A stretch of 64,000 nt of DNA from Pseudomonas sp. Irchel s3h14 (GCF_900187425.1 NZ_FYDJ01000013.1:1-64000), one strand, 5' to 3'. Shown: positions 25,601 to 35,460, counted from the first letter of the stretch. A program made the numbers and translations. The notes: a model not told the origin generated them from the sequence alone.

Positions 25601-26548
25601 TTAAAGCAGGGAGCGGACGCGCAACTCTTTAGGCATGGAGAAGGTAATGTTCTCCTCGCGACCGGCCAGTTCATCGGCGCCGGTAGCGCCCCACGCCTGC
25701 AACTGCTGGATCACGCCACGCACCAGCACTTCCGGTGCGGAGGCACCAGCGGTGATGCCGATTCGCTCGACACCGTCGAACCAGCTCTTTTGCAGGTCTT
25801 CGGCGCCGTCGATCAGATAGGCCGGGGTGGCCATGCGCTCGGCCAGTTCACGCAAGCGATTGGAGTTGGAGCTGTTCGGGCTGCCGACCACCAGTACTAC
25901 GTCGCACTCGTCGGCCAGTTGCTTGACCGCATCCTGACGGTTTTGCGTGGCGTAGCAGATGTCGTCCTTGCGCGGGCCACCGATCGCCGGGAAGCGTGTA
26001 CGCAGGGCATCGATGACGCGGCTGGTATCGTCCATGGACAGGGTGGTCTGGGTCACGAACGCCAGTTTTTCAGGATTGTTCACCTGCAAGGCGGCGACGT
26101 CTTTCTCGTCTTCAACCAGATAGATCGCGCCACCATTGCTGCCATCGTACTGGCCCATGGTGCCTTCGACTTCCGGGTGACCGGCGTGGCCGATGAGAAT
26201 GCATTCACGGCCGTCGCGGCTGTAGCGTGCCACTTCGATGTGTACCTTGGTCACCAGCGGACAGGTAGCGTCGAACACCTTCAGGCCACGACCGGCAGCT
26301 TCGGTGCGCACGGCCTGGGAAACACCGTGGGCACTGAAGATCACGATGACGTCGTCCGGCACCTGATCCAGTTCTTCGACGAAGATCGCCCCGCGAGCGC
26401 GCAGGTCTTCGACGACAAATTTGTTGTGGACCACTTCGTGGCGCACGTAGATCGGCGGCCCGAAGACTTCCAGGGCGCGGTTGACGATTTCGATCGCCCG
26501 GTCCACACCGGCGCAGAAGCCACGGGGGTTGGCGAGTTTGATTTGCAT
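25601..26548 (-). CDS. ispH: 4-hydroxy-3-methylbut-2-enyl diphosphate reductase IspH (LytB)
   Basis: A 315-residue iron-sulfur enzyme that makes IPP and DMAPP in the last step of the MEP isoprenoid pathway. The three cluster cysteines are visible in NPRGFCAGVD, FDATCPLVTK and DDICYATQNR. HxH-type diphosphate-binding residues (RHEVVHN, SAHGVS) and the catalytic Glu region (TQTTLS) are also present. Downstream member of the ileS-lspA-fkpB-ispH series, separated from fkpB by a REP pair. Convergent with fimT. Confidence 0.96.
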   Translation of the reverse strand: MQIKLANPRGFCAGVDRAIEIVNRALEVFGPPIYVRHEVVHNKFVVEDLRARGAIFVEELDQVPDDVIVIFSAHGVSQAVRTEAAGRGLKVFDATCPLVTKVHIEVARYSRDGRECILIGHAGHPEVEGTMGQYDGSNGGAIYLVEDEKDVAALQVNNPEKLAFVTQTTLSMDDTSRVIDALRTRFPAIGGPRKDDICYATQNRQDAVKQLADECDVVLVVGSPNSSNSNRLRELAERMATPAYLIDGAEDLQKSWFDGVERIGITAGASAPEVLVRGVIQQLQAWGATGADELAGREENITFSMPKELRVRSLL

Positions 26549-26595
26549 GCTGTGCCTCGTGTCTTGCGCGCAAGAAGTTGGATCGTTACAACCCT

Positions 26596-26686
26596 GTAGG
26601 AGCAGAACTTGCTCGCGAAAGCGGTGTTTCAGTCAACAATGATGTTGAATGTGGTGACGCCATCGCGAGCGAGCTCTGCTCCTACA
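26596..26686. repeat. REP pair (TGTAGGAGC type)
   Basis: TGTAGGAGCAGAACTTGCTCGCGA and its imperfect inverted copy, separated by about 40 bp, between fkpB and ispH. Confidence 0.85.
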
Positions 26687-26705
26687 TTGGACCGTGTTCG
26701 GTCAG

Positions 26706-27158
26706 TTACAGCGATTTGACGTTGATGATCTCGACGTCAAAGGTCAATGTCTTGCCGGCCAGCGGGTGGTTGAAGTCGATGGTCACTTGCTCGTCATCGA
26801 ATACCTTCACCACACCGGGCAACTCAGTATTGGCCGCATCGTTGAAGATCACCAGCAAGCCAGGCGACAGTTCCATGTCCTTGAACTGCGAGCGTGGGAT
26901 GATCTGTACGTTCTGCGGGTTGGGTTGGCCAAAAGCGTTTTCCGGCTGAATCGTCAGCGTACGCTTGTCGCCAGCCTTGAAGCCGAACAGCGCTGCTTCG
27001 AACCCTGGCAACAGGTTGCCGTCACCGACCTTGAAGGTCGCCGGGGCTTTGTCGAAGGTGCTGTCGACGGTGTCGCCGTTCTCCAGGCGCAGTGCAAAGT
27101 GCAAAGTGACTTCCGTGTTCTGGCGGATGCGTTGCTCAGCCAATACCTGTTCAGTCAT
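26706..27158 (-). CDS. fkpB: FKBP-type peptidyl-prolyl isomerase (FkpB/SlpA)
   Basis: A 150-residue SlyD/FkpB-like prolyl isomerase of the cytoplasm. The FKBP fold residues (LENGDTVDSTF near the start, LLPGFEAALFG, NPQNVQIIPRSQF) and the inserted chaperone 'flap' (about 75-125) with PLAGKTLTFDVEI at its end are visible. ATG 27158 (MTEQVLAEQRI) overlaps lspA by 8 bp, the conserved lspA-fkpB-ispH arrangement. The SlyD histidine-rich metal tail is absent. Confidence 0.9.
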   Translation of the reverse strand: MTEQVLAEQRIRQNTEVTLHFALRLENGDTVDSTFDKAPATFKVGDGNLLPGFEAALFGFKAGDKRTLTIQPENAFGQPNPQNVQIIPRSQFKDMELSPGLLVIFNDAANTELPGVVKVFDDEQVTIDFNHPLAGKTLTFDVEIINVKSL

Positions 27159-27663
27159 GAACGGCTTCTCCGGTCTTTTTACTTTTGAACATGTCCAGCG
27201 CAAGCATTACGGCACCGACAGTGATTGCACTGTCGGCAAAGTTGAACGCCGGGAAATACCAGCGATTCTGCCAATGCACCAGAATGAAATCGATCACATG
27301 GCCCAGGGCAATGCGGTCATACAGATTACCCAGCGCGCCACCCAGCACCAGCGCCAAAGCGACGGCCAGCCAGGTTTCGTTGCGCCCCAGACGCTTGAGC
27401 CACACCACCAGCACCGCACTGACCACGACTGCGATCAGGGCAAACAGCCAGCGCTGCCAGCCAGAGCTGTCGGCCAGGAAGCTGAATGCCGCGCCCGTGT
27501 TGTAGGCCAGGGTCCAGCTGAACAAATCGGGGATCACCACGATTTGCTGGTACATCTCGAGCTTGCCTTCGAAGTAGAACTTGCTGGCCTGGTCGATGAC
27601 CAGGACCAGCAAACTCAACCAGAGCCAGCTCAGCCGTCCGAAACGGCCAGCCGCATTAGGCAT
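27151..27663 (-). CDS. lspA: Lipoprotein signal peptidase LspA
   Basis: A 170-residue inner-membrane aspartic protease with four helices that removes signal peptides from lipidated prolipoproteins (for example the BamD lipoprotein above). Conserved blocks are present: DQASKF (24-29), NTGAAFSFL (55-63), GNLYDRI with HVIDFI giving catalytic Asp125, and FNFADSAI giving Asp144. Its start overlaps the end of ileS by 8 bp and its end overlaps fkpB, indicating one operon. Confidence 0.96.
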   Translation of the reverse strand: MPNAAGRFGRLSWLWLSLLVLVIDQASKFYFEGKLEMYQQIVVIPDLFSWTLAYNTGAAFSFLADSSGWQRWLFALIAVVVSAVLVVWLKRLGRNETWLAVALALVLGGALGNLYDRIALGHVIDFILVHWQNRWYFPAFNFADSAITVGAVMLALDMFKSKKTGEAVHD

Positions 27664-30487
27664 AGTGACGAACCTCGCCAGCGCCGCTGATGTTGTCGAC
27701 GCAACGACCGCAGATTTCCGGATGCTCCGGGTTCACGCCGACGTCTTCACGGCAGTGCCAGCAACGGGCGCACTTGGCGTGGCTCGACTTGACCACTTGC
27801 AGTTTCAAACCGCTGACTTCGGTGACCACGGCATCGGCCGGCGCCTGAACGAACGGTGCAACAGTGGCGGTCGAGGTGATCAATACGAAGCGCAGTTCGT
27901 TGCTCAGCTTGGCCAGGTCGGCGCTCAAAGCCTCTTCGGCGTACAGCGTCACTTCGGCTTGCAGGTTGCCACCGACGGCCTTGGCCGCGCGCTGGATTTC
28001 CATTTCCTTGTTGACCGCGACCTTCACCGCCATGATCCGCTCCCAGTAGGCGCGGTCCAGCTCGACGTTTTCCGGCAGCTCGGTCAGGCCTTCGTACCAG
28101 GTGTTGAGCATTACCGATTCGTTACGCTCGCCCGGCAGGTATTCCCACAGTTCATCGGCAGTGAATGCCAGGATCGGCGCGATCCAGCGCACCAGCGCTT
28201 CGGAGATGTGGTACAGCGCGGTTTGCGCCGAACGGCGGGCCTTACTGTTGGCGCCAGTGGTGTACTGACGGTCCTTGATGATGTCGAGGTAGAAACCGCC
28301 CAACTCCTGCACGCAGAAGTTGTGGATCTTGGAGTAGACGTTCCAGAAGCGGTATTCACCGTAGTGCTCTTGCAGCTCGCGTTGCAGCAACAGGGTGCGG
28401 TCCACGGCCCAACGGTCCAGCGCCAGCATTTCTTCGGCCGGCAGGATGTCGGTGGCCGGGTTGAAGCCGGTCAGGTTGGAGAGCAGGAAGCGCGCGGTGT
28501 TACGGATCCGCCGGTAGGCGTCCGCACTTCGCTGCAGGATCTGCTCGGAAACCGCCATTTCACCCGAGTAATCGGTGGAAGCGACCCACAGACGCATGAT
28601 GTCGGCGCCCAGGGTGTCGTTGACCTTTTGCGGCGCGATCACGTTGCCCAGGGACTTGGACATCTTGCGACCGGACTCATCGACGGTGAAGCCGTGAGTC
28701 AGCAGCTCGCGGTATGGCGCGTGGTTGTCTATGGCGCAACCCGTCAGCAACGACGAGTGGAACCAGCCACGGTGTTGGTCCGAACCTTCCAGGTACAGGT
28801 CGGCACGTGGACCGCTCTCGTGGCCCATCGGGTGCGAACCGCGCAGAACGTGCCAGTGCGTGGTGCCCGAATCGAACCAGACGTCCAGGGTGTCGCTGAT
28901 CTTGTCGTATTGCGGCGCTTCGTCACCGAGCAACTCGGCGGCGTCCATCTTGAACCAGGCTTCGATGCCTTCGACTTCGACGCGCTTGGCGACTTCTTCC
29001 ATCAGTTCAGCAGTACGTGGGTGCAGCTCGCCGCTTTCCTTGTTCAGGAAGAACGGGATCGGCACGCCCCAGTTGCGCTGACGGGAGATGCACCAGTCCG
29101 GACGGTTGGCAATCATCGAGTGCAGGCGCGCCTGGCCCCAGGCCGGAACGAACTTGGTCTCTTCAATGGCTTTGATCGCCCGCTTGCGCAGGGTTTCGCC
29201 AGTCACAGGTTCTTTGTCCATGCCGATGAACCATTGCGCGGTGGCGCGGTAGATCAGCGGGGTCTTGTGACGCCAGCAGTGCATGTAGCTGTGTTCGATG
29301 ATGCTGGTGTGCAGCAGCGCACCGACTTCGGTCAACTTGTCGACGATGGCCGGGTTGGCTTTCCAGATGAACTGGCCGCCAAAGAACTCCAGCGACGTCG
29401 CGTAAACGCCGTTGCTCTGTACCGGGTTGAGGATATCGTCGTTGACCATGCCGTACTTCTTGCAGGTCACGAAGTCGTCTACGCCATAGGCCGGCGAGGA
29501 GTGAACCACGCCGGTGCCAGCGCCCAGTTCAACGTACTCGGCCAGGTAAACCGGCGACAGACGGTCGTAGAACGGGTGACGGAAGTTGATCAGTTCCAGC
29601 TCTTTACCGGTGGTGGTCGCAATGACCGAGCCTTGCAGGCTGTAACGGGCCAGGCACGACTCGACCAGCTCTTCAGCCAGCACCAGCAGTTTGTCGCCGA
29701 CGTCGACCAGGGCGTAGTTGAATTCCGGGTGAACGTTCAACGCCTGGTTGGCCGGGATGGTCCACGGGGTGGTGGTCCAGATCACGATCGAAGCGGGTTT
29801 GCCCAGCGACGGCAGACCGAAAGCGGCAGCCAGCCTGGCTCCGTCGGCAATCGGGAAGGCCACGTCGATGGTCGAGGACTTTTTGTTCTCGTACTCGACT
29901 TCCGCTTCAGCCAGGGCCGAACCGCAGTCGAAACACCAGTTCACAGGCTTCAGGCCCTTGAACACGAAACCGCCCTTGACGATTTCTGCCAAGGCACGGA
30001 TTTCACCGGCCTCGTTTTTGAAGTCCATGGTCTTGTACGGGTTGGCGAAATCGCCCAACACGCCCAGACGGATGAATTCGGACTTCTGGCCTTCGATCTG
30101 CTCGGTGGCGTAGGCACGGCACAGTTCGCGGGTCTTGTCCGCGCCCAGGTTTTTACCGTGGGTCACTTCGACTTTGTGCTCGATCGGCAGACCGTGGCAG
30201 TCCCAGCCCGGAACATAAGGCGCGTCGAAACCCGACAGGGTTTTCGAACGGATGATCATGTCCTTGAGAATCTTGTTCAGCGCATGACCGATGTGAATTG
30301 TGCCGTTGGCGTACGGAGGACCGTCGTGAAGTACGAACTTCGGACGATCCTTGCCAATCTCGCGCAACTTACCGTACAGGCCAATGCTGTCCCAGCGCTG
30401 CAGAATCTGCGGTTCGCGCTGAGGCAGGCCGGCCTTCATTGGGAAGGCGGTGTCCGGAAGGTTTAGCGTGGCTTTATAGTCGGTCAT
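27656..30487 (-). CDS. ileS: Isoleucyl-tRNA synthetase
   Basis: A 943-residue class I tRNA synthetase of the bacterial type. HIGH motif as HIGH in GTIHIGHALNK (about 66-76), a CP1 editing domain in the middle, KMSKS in GRKMSKSLGN (about 603-612), and a C-terminal zinc knuckle (CARCWHC ... CGRC) as in E. coli IleS. It charges tRNA-Ile and edits valine. ATG 30487 abuts the ribF stop directly. Central gene of the ribF-ileS-lspA-fkpB-ispH operon. A 961-codon open frame on the other strand is a shadow. Confidence 0.97.
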   Translation of the reverse strand: MTDYKATLNLPDTAFPMKAGLPQREPQILQRWDSIGLYGKLREIGKDRPKFVLHDGPPYANGTIHIGHALNKILKDMIIRSKTLSGFDAPYVPGWDCHGLPIEHKVEVTHGKNLGADKTRELCRAYATEQIEGQKSEFIRLGVLGDFANPYKTMDFKNEAGEIRALAEIVKGGFVFKGLKPVNWCFDCGSALAEAEVEYENKKSSTIDVAFPIADGARLAAAFGLPSLGKPASIVIWTTTPWTIPANQALNVHPEFNYALVDVGDKLLVLAEELVESCLARYSLQGSVIATTTGKELELINFRHPFYDRLSPVYLAEYVELGAGTGVVHSSPAYGVDDFVTCKKYGMVNDDILNPVQSNGVYATSLEFFGGQFIWKANPAIVDKLTEVGALLHTSIIEHSYMHCWRHKTPLIYRATAQWFIGMDKEPVTGETLRKRAIKAIEETKFVPAWGQARLHSMIANRPDWCISRQRNWGVPIPFFLNKESGELHPRTAELMEEVAKRVEVEGIEAWFKMDAAELLGDEAPQYDKISDTLDVWFDSGTTHWHVLRGSHPMGHESGPRADLYLEGSDQHRGWFHSSLLTGCAIDNHAPYRELLTHGFTVDESGRKMSKSLGNVIAPQKVNDTLGADIMRLWVASTDYSGEMAVSEQILQRSADAYRRIRNTARFLLSNLTGFNPATDILPAEEMLALDRWAVDRTLLLQRELQEHYGEYRFWNVYSKIHNFCVQELGGFYLDIIKDRQYTTGANSKARRSAQTALYHISEALVRWIAPILAFTADELWEYLPGERNESVMLNTWYEGLTELPENVELDRAYWERIMAVKVAVNKEMEIQRAAKAVGGNLQAEVTLYAEEALSADLAKLSNELRFVLITSTATVAPFVQAPADAVVTEVSGLKLQVVKSSHAKCARCWHCREDVGVNPEHPEICGRCVDNISGAGEVRHYA

Positions 30488-31438
30488 TTAAGGCTCTTCA
30501 TTAGCGATTGGCGCTAGGTGCGACAGGGCACGGGCGGCGGCAACATCCGCATTGATCGCCGTCTTAAGCGCCTCCAGAGAGGCGAAACGCTGCTCTTCAC
30601 GCAGCTTGTGGTGGAAAACCACCGTCAAACGCCGGTCATACAGATCGCCGGCAAAATCTAAAAGATGCACTTCGAGGTGGGCTTTGCCATCACCTTGAAC
30701 GGTTGGCCGCACGCCAATGTTGGCGACGCCTGGCCAGGTCTTGCCGTCGATGTCGACGTTGACCAGGTAAACCCCGGTCAGCGGCACGCGACGACGCTTG
30801 AGTTGTATGTTGGCCGTGGGCGTACCCAACTGGCGCGCCAGCTTCTGGCCATGCAGGACCCGCCCGGCAATTCGGAACGGACGCCCGAGCAGTCGCTCGG
30901 CCAAGGCAAAATCAGCGGCTGCCAGGGCATTGCGGACCTGGGTGCTGCTGACACGAATACCGTCCAGCTCGACGGTTTGCGCCGCTTCGACGGTAAAGCC
31001 TTGCAGGACGCCAGCCTGTTGCAGGAAATCGAAATCCCCTACCCGGTCGCAGCCAAAACGGAAGTCGTCACCGACCTCCAGGTGCTGCACGCCCAAGCCA
31101 TCCACCAGAATGGTGTCGACGAATTCGGCGGCGCTGAGCTTGCTCAGGCGCTGGTTGAAGGCCAGGCACAGGACCCGGTCGACACCCTCCTCGGCCAGCA
31201 GCTGCAGTTTATCCCGCAGCCGGGCCAGACGGGCCGGTGCTGTGTCCGGCGCGAAGAACTCTCGCGGCTGCGGCTCAAAAATCACCACGCAGCTGGGCAC
31301 GCCCAACTCGAGCGCACGCTCACGGAGCCTCGCCAGGATAGCCTGGTGGCCACGGTGAACACCGTCAAAGTTGCCAATAGTGGCGACACAGCCCCGATGC
31401 TGGGGGCGCAGGTTGTGGAGGCCTCGAACCAGCTGCAT
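30488..31438 (-). CDS. ribF: Bifunctional riboflavin kinase/FAD synthetase RibF
   Basis: A 316-residue cytoplasmic enzyme making FMN and FAD. The N-terminal adenylyltransferase domain has GNFDGVHRGHQ (about 23-33) and the C-terminal flavokinase domain has LGTPTANI (about 203-210) and GVYLVNV. ATG 31438 (MQLVRGLHNL) is the family start; an open frame extends 25 codons further without support. The stop is adjacent to the ileS start. Confidence 0.95.
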   Translation of the reverse strand: MQLVRGLHNLRPQHRGCVATIGNFDGVHRGHQAILARLRERALELGVPSCVVIFEPQPREFFAPDTAPARLARLRDKLQLLAEEGVDRVLCLAFNQRLSKLSAAEFVDTILVDGLGVQHLEVGDDFRFGCDRVGDFDFLQQAGVLQGFTVEAAQTVELDGIRVSSTQVRNALAAADFALAERLLGRPFRIAGRVLHGQKLARQLGTPTANIQLKRRRVPLTGVYLVNVDIDGKTWPGVANIGVRPTVQGDGKAHLEVHLLDFAGDLYDRRLTVVFHHKLREEQRFASLEALKTAINADVAAARALSHLAPIANEEP

Positions 31439-31567
31439 AACGCGCTTCTTGCTCATAAAGTGGTCGATTATAACCACACCCGGCGGCCGACGACAGGCAA
31501 CACCGTAACCCAAAGTGATCGAGCCGACAAAACTGCCGGCCCGCCCGTGTTTATCGAGGTCGTGACC

Positions 31568-33106
31568 TCAGCTTAGCGCTTTGCGATTGAAGTCTCGCAA
31601 ACGGAAGCCCATCAACAGCAACATGCCGAAATAAGCCACCACACCGGCAACGACCAATGCGCCCAGACGCAGGAACCGCTCCAGCATATGCCCCTGATCC
31701 CAGGCTGGCATGAAATGCATTCCGACCAGTAACACAGCAGACATCACCAACACTGCAATCACTAGCTTGAAGCCGAACTTCGCCCAACCCGGTTGCGGCT
31801 CATACATCTGCTGCTTGCGCAGCTGATAGAACAGCAGGCCAGCGTTAATGCACGCGCCGATGCTGATGGCCAGCGCCAGACCGGCGTGGGCCAGCGGGCC
31901 GATCAACACCAGGTTGAACAATTGGGTAATGATCAGGGTGAAAATCGCGATTTTTACCGGAGTGCGGATGTTTTGTTGCGCATAAAAGCCCGGCGCCAGC
32001 ACTTTGATCACGATAATCCCGAGCAAACCGACCGAATAAGCAATCAGCGCCCGTTGGGTCATGGAGGCGTCAAACGCGCTGAACTGGCCGTACTGGAATA
32101 AAGAAACCGTCAGCGGCTCAGCGAGAATCGCCAGCGCCAGAGAGCACGGCAACACCAGCATGAAGCACAGGCGCAGCCCCCAATCGAGGATCCGCGAGTA
32201 TTCCTGGCGATCCTTGCTGGCGTAGGTCTTGGCCAGGGTCGGCAGGAGAATCGTGCCCAGCGCCACGCCCAGCACACCGGACGGTAATTCCATCAAACGG
32301 TCGGCGTAGTACATCCATGACACGGAACCGGCGACCAGGAACGAGGCGAAAATGGTGTTGATGATCAGCGAAATCTGGCTCACCGACACACCGAGAATCG
32401 CCGGCAGCATTTGTTTCATGACCCGCCAGACGCCGCTGTCACGCAGGTTCAGTCGTGGTAACACCAGCAGGCCGATCTTTTTCAGGTGCGGCAGCTGATA
32501 GAGCAATTGCGCCAGACCACCCACCAGTACTGCCCAGCCCAGCGCCATGACCGGCGGATCGAAGTACGGCGTCAGGAACACCGAAAAGATGATCATGCTG
32601 ACGTTGAGCAGGGTCGGCACGAAGGCCGGCACCGAGAAGCGGTTATACGTGTTGAGGATCGCCCCGGCCAATGAAGACAGGGAGATCAGCAATATATAAG
32701 GAAAGGTCACGCGCAACAGGCTGGCCGTCAGCTCGAACTTTTCCGGCGTATCGGTGAAACCCGGCGCGGTCGCCCAGATGACCCACGGCGCAGCGATCAT
32801 GCCCAACGCGGTGACCAACGCCAGCACCAGCGTCAGCAGGCCCGAGACGTAGGCAATGAAGGTTCGCGTCGCCTCCTCGCCCTTCTGGCTTTTGTATTCG
32901 GCAAGAATCGGCACGAACGCCTGGGAAAATGCCCCCTCGGCGAAGATCCGCCGCAGCAGATTGGGCAATTTGAAGGCGATAAAGAAGGCGTCAGTCGCCA
33001 TCCCGGCGCCAAATGTGCGCGCAATGAGAGTGTCACGAACGAACCCCAGAATCCGGGAAAGCATCGTGATAGAGCTGACGGCGGCCAACGATTTGAGCAG
33101 ATTCAT
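31568..33106 (-). CDS. murJ: Lipid II flippase MurJ (MviN)
   Basis: A 512-residue polytopic protein (14 membrane segments expected) of the MOP exporter superfamily that flips lipid II for peptidoglycan synthesis. Family features include the N-terminal MNLLKSLAAVSSITMLSRI segment, R18-region GFVRD, the GAGMATDAFF motif and basic residues in the cavity (LPNLLRRIFAEGAFSQ). Upstream of ribF by 129 bp and divergent from rpsT, the order usual for pseudomonads. Confidence 0.95.
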   Translation of the reverse strand: MNLLKSLAAVSSITMLSRILGFVRDTLIARTFGAGMATDAFFIAFKLPNLLRRIFAEGAFSQAFVPILAEYKSQKGEEATRTFIAYVSGLLTLVLALVTALGMIAAPWVIWATAPGFTDTPEKFELTASLLRVTFPYILLISLSSLAGAILNTYNRFSVPAFVPTLLNVSMIIFSVFLTPYFDPPVMALGWAVLVGGLAQLLYQLPHLKKIGLLVLPRLNLRDSGVWRVMKQMLPAILGVSVSQISLIINTIFASFLVAGSVSWMYYADRLMELPSGVLGVALGTILLPTLAKTYASKDRQEYSRILDWGLRLCFMLVLPCSLALAILAEPLTVSLFQYGQFSAFDASMTQRALIAYSVGLLGIIVIKVLAPGFYAQQNIRTPVKIAIFTLIITQLFNLVLIGPLAHAGLALAISIGACINAGLLFYQLRKQQMYEPQPGWAKFGFKLVIAVLVMSAVLLVGMHFMPAWDQGHMLERFLRLGALVVAGVVAYFGMLLLMGFRLRDFNRKALS

Positions 33107-33276
33107 TGAAAGAGTTTGTGCCTGTCGATAAACAGCAGGCGAACAAAGCGCCTACTTATGCGATACTCCGCGCCGCAGCAGCACAGAGCCAAAGCTCGCG
33201 AGTTTACAGGTCAAGCGCCGGAAATAAATATCCCGCCTCTTTATACCTACCACTTAGCGGAACGTCTCAACCGCCC

Positions 33277-33305
33277 TTGACAAGACATCAACTCATCGGC
33301 ATGAT
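33277..33305 (+). promoter_or_regulatory. Sigma-70 promoter of rpsT
   Basis: Perfect -35 TTGACA (33277-33282), 17-bp spacer and a weaker -10 CATGAT (33300-33305), 53 bp before the rpsT start codon. Confidence 0.65.
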
Positions 33306-33358
33306 TCGCGGCCTATTTTGTTTGCTATTTCCTAAAAAGTCTTTCGAGGAGCTCGACG

Positions 33359-33637
33359 GTGGCCAACACACCTTCCGCCAAAAAACGTGCAAAACAGGCT
33401 GAGAAGCGTCGCAGCCACAACGCCAGCCTGCGTTCCATGGTTCGTACCTACATCAAGAATGTAGTTAAAGCCATCGACGCAAAAGACGCTGAAAAAGCTC
33501 AAGCTGCTTACGTTCTGGCCGTGCCAGTTATCGACCGTATGGCCGATAAAGGCATCATCCACAAGAACAAGGCTGCTCGTCATAAGAGCCGCCTGAACGG
33601 TCACGTCAAGGCTCTGAACCTTGCTGTTGCCGCATAA
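33359..33637 (+). CDS. rpsT: 30S ribosomal protein S20
   Basis: A 92-residue basic protein of the small ribosomal subunit, starting MANTPSAKKRAKQ as S20 does. The start codon is GTG behind a strong GAGGAG; S20 commonly uses non-ATG starts as part of autoregulation of its translation, so this is expected. Helical Lys/Ala-rich sequence with the conserved IDRMADKGIIHKNKAARHKS block near the end. Monocistronic, with its own promoter and terminator. Confidence 0.96.
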   Translation: MANTPSAKKRAKQAEKRRSHNASLRSMVRTYIKNVVKAIDAKDAEKAQAAYVLAVPVIDRMADKGIIHKNKAARHKSRLNGHVKALNLAVAA

Positions 33638-33653
33638 GCGATAAGCTTGTTAA

Positions 33654-33681
33654 AAAACCGACCCTAGGGTCGGTTTTTTAT
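33654..33681 (+). terminator. Intrinsic terminator of rpsT
   Basis: AAAAAACCGACCC, a short loop and GGGTCGGTTTTTTATT, 17 bp after the stop; symmetrical tracts, possibly bidirectional with creA. Confidence 0.88.
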
Positions 33682-33758
33682 TGCCTGCGATTTAGTAAAC
33701 CCAGCGCAAAAAAAATGGGAAGGGGCAGCCCCTTCCCATACTTTTGATCTTCTTTAGA

Positions 33759-34223
33759 TTACTGAGCCTGCGCCCACGGCAAAATCGGAATCGCCGTCAC
33801 CGCATTCTGCGGACTGCCTTCGATTACACGATCGCTATAGACCAGGTACACCAGCGTATTGCGCTTCTTGTCGAGGAATCGCACCACCTGCATGGTCTTG
33901 AACACCAGCGACGTGCGCTCCTTGAACACCTCGTCACCATCCTTCAACTCGCCTTTGAAGCTGATCGGCCCGACCTGACGACAAGCGATAGACGCTTCTG
34001 CGCGATCTTCAGCCAACCCCAAACCACCCTTCACTCCACCCGTCTTGGCCCGCGACAGGTAGCAGGTCACGCCCTCAACCTTTGGATCATCAAACGCTTC
34101 GACGACGATGCGGTCGTTCGGACCGACAAACTTGAACACCGTCGACACCTGACCAATCTCCTCGGCCGAGGCCAGCAGCGGCATCGCCAACAGCAGACCC
34201 AACAATCCTTTTGCCACGCGCAT
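33759..34223 (-). CDS. creA: CreA family periplasmic protein
   Basis: A 154-residue exported protein with a signal peptide (1-20, ending LASA) and the CreA domain, including conserved TVFKFVGPNDRI and CYLSRAKTGG segments and two cysteines that can pair. Widespread in proteobacteria; its function is unknown despite its name from the E. coli creABCD locus (no creBCD here). Located 12 bp after proB and probably co-transcribed with it. Confidence 0.87.
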   Translation of the reverse strand: MRVAKGLLGLLLAMPLLASAEEIGQVSTVFKFVGPNDRIVVEAFDDPKVEGVTCYLSRAKTGGVKGGLGLAEDRAEASIACRQVGPISFKGELKDGDEVFKERTSLVFKTMQVVRFLDKKRNTLVYLVYSDRVIEGSPQNAVTAIPILPWAQAQ

Positions 34224-34235
34224 TCAGGTATTCCT

Positions 34236-35354
34236 TCAGACCAGGATCAGGTTATCGCGGTGAACCAGTTCCGGCTCCGCCATGTAACCCAACAGACCGA
34301 CAATCGCCTCAGACGACTGACCGATGATTTTTTGTGCTTCCAGCGCGCTGTAGTTGGCCAAGCCTCGGGCGATCTCACGACCGTCCGGCGCCACGCAAAC
34401 CACCATCTCGCCACGACGGAAGCTGCCCTGGACCAGTTTGACACCCACAGGCAGCAAACTTTTGTTGCCTTTGGACAGCGCCGTCACCGCACCAGCATCC
34501 AGCACAAGCGTGCCGCGGGTTTGCAGGTGCCCGGCCAGCCATTGCTTGCGCGCCGCCAACAGGCCGCGCTCAGGCGACAGCAAGGTGCCGATGCGCTCGC
34601 CCGCCTTGAGGCGATCCAGCACGCGCTCAATACGCCCGCCAACGATGATGGTATGCGCACCGGAACGAGCCGCCAGCCGCGCAGCACGCAATTTGGTCTG
34701 CATGCCGCCACGACCCAGCGCACCACCCGTACCGCCCGCCACCGCATCCAGCGCCGGATCATCGGCGCGCGCTTCGTAAATCAGGCTGGCATTAGGGTTG
34801 TTGCGCGGATCGGCGTCGAACATGCCATCGCGATCCGTGAGGATCACCAACAGATCAGCCTCGACCAGGTTGGCCACCAGCGCCGCGAGCGTGTCGTTGT
34901 CGCCGAAACGTATTTCATCAGTGACTACGGTGTCGTTTTCGTTGATCACCGGAATAACTTTCAGCTCAACCAGCGCGCGCAAGGTGCTGCGGGCGTTCAG
35001 GTAGCGCTTGCGGTCGGACAAGTCGTCGTGCGTCAGGAGAATCTGCGCAGTATGCCGGCCATGCTCGGCAAAGCTCGACTCCCAGGCCTGCACCAGCCCC
35101 ATCTGACCGATGGCGGCAGCGGCCTGCAACTCGTGCATCGCACTGGGTCGTACGGTCCAGCCCAAACGGCTCATGCCGGCCGCCACCGCCCCGGAGGACA
35201 CCAGCACCAGCTCGACGCCAGCCTCATGCAAAGCCACCATCTGCTCGACCCAAACACCCATTGCCGCGCGATCGAGGCCCTTGCCGTCCGCCGTCAGCAA
35301 AGCGCTGCCGATCTTCACGACCCAACGCTGCGCACCTGTCACCTTGCTCCGCAT
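34236..35354 (-). CDS. proB: Glutamate 5-kinase ProB
   Basis: A 372-residue enzyme catalysing the first step of proline synthesis. An N-terminal amino-acid kinase domain (1-260) shows VVKIGSALL, SSGAVAAGM and DRDGMFDADPR. A C-terminal PUA domain (about 280-365) is found in ProB of many gammaproteobacteria. ATG 35354 (MRSKVTGAQRW) is chosen; an ATG three codons upstream is also in frame. Subject to proline feedback in the family. Located after obgE, as is usual in Pseudomonas. Confidence 0.95.
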   Translation of the reverse strand: MRSKVTGAQRWVVKIGSALLTADGKGLDRAAMGVWVEQMVALHEAGVELVLVSSGAVAAGMSRLGWTVRPSAMHELQAAAAIGQMGLVQAWESSFAEHGRHTAQILLTHDDLSDRKRYLNARSTLRALVELKVIPVINENDTVVTDEIRFGDNDTLAALVANLVEADLLVILTDRDGMFDADPRNNPNASLIYEARADDPALDAVAGGTGGALGRGGMQTKLRAARLAARSGAHTIIVGGRIERVLDRLKAGERIGTLLSPERGLLAARKQWLAGHLQTRGTLVLDAGAVTALSKGNKSLLPVGVKLVQGSFRRGEMVVCVAPDGREIARGLANYSALEAQKIIGQSSEAIVGLLGYMAEPELVHRDNLILV

Positions 35355-35433
35355 CATCTTCAACCTTAGCTTGAGGACAGCGCGACCCAGCGCTGCCCGT
35401 AACGTTATTCGTGACTACCGATTTCCAGATACT

Positions 35434-35460
35434 AAAACGCCGCTCTAGTGAGCGGCGTTT
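35434..35460 (-). terminator. Intrinsic terminator of obgE
   Basis: On the minus strand AAACGCCGCTCA, loop and AGCGGCGTTTTAG, 18 bp after the obgE stop. Confidence 0.75.

Noticed and set aside
27581..30466. 961-codon open frame opposite ileS
   Set aside because: Same artefact; ileS is complete with HIGH, KMSKS and zinc motifs.
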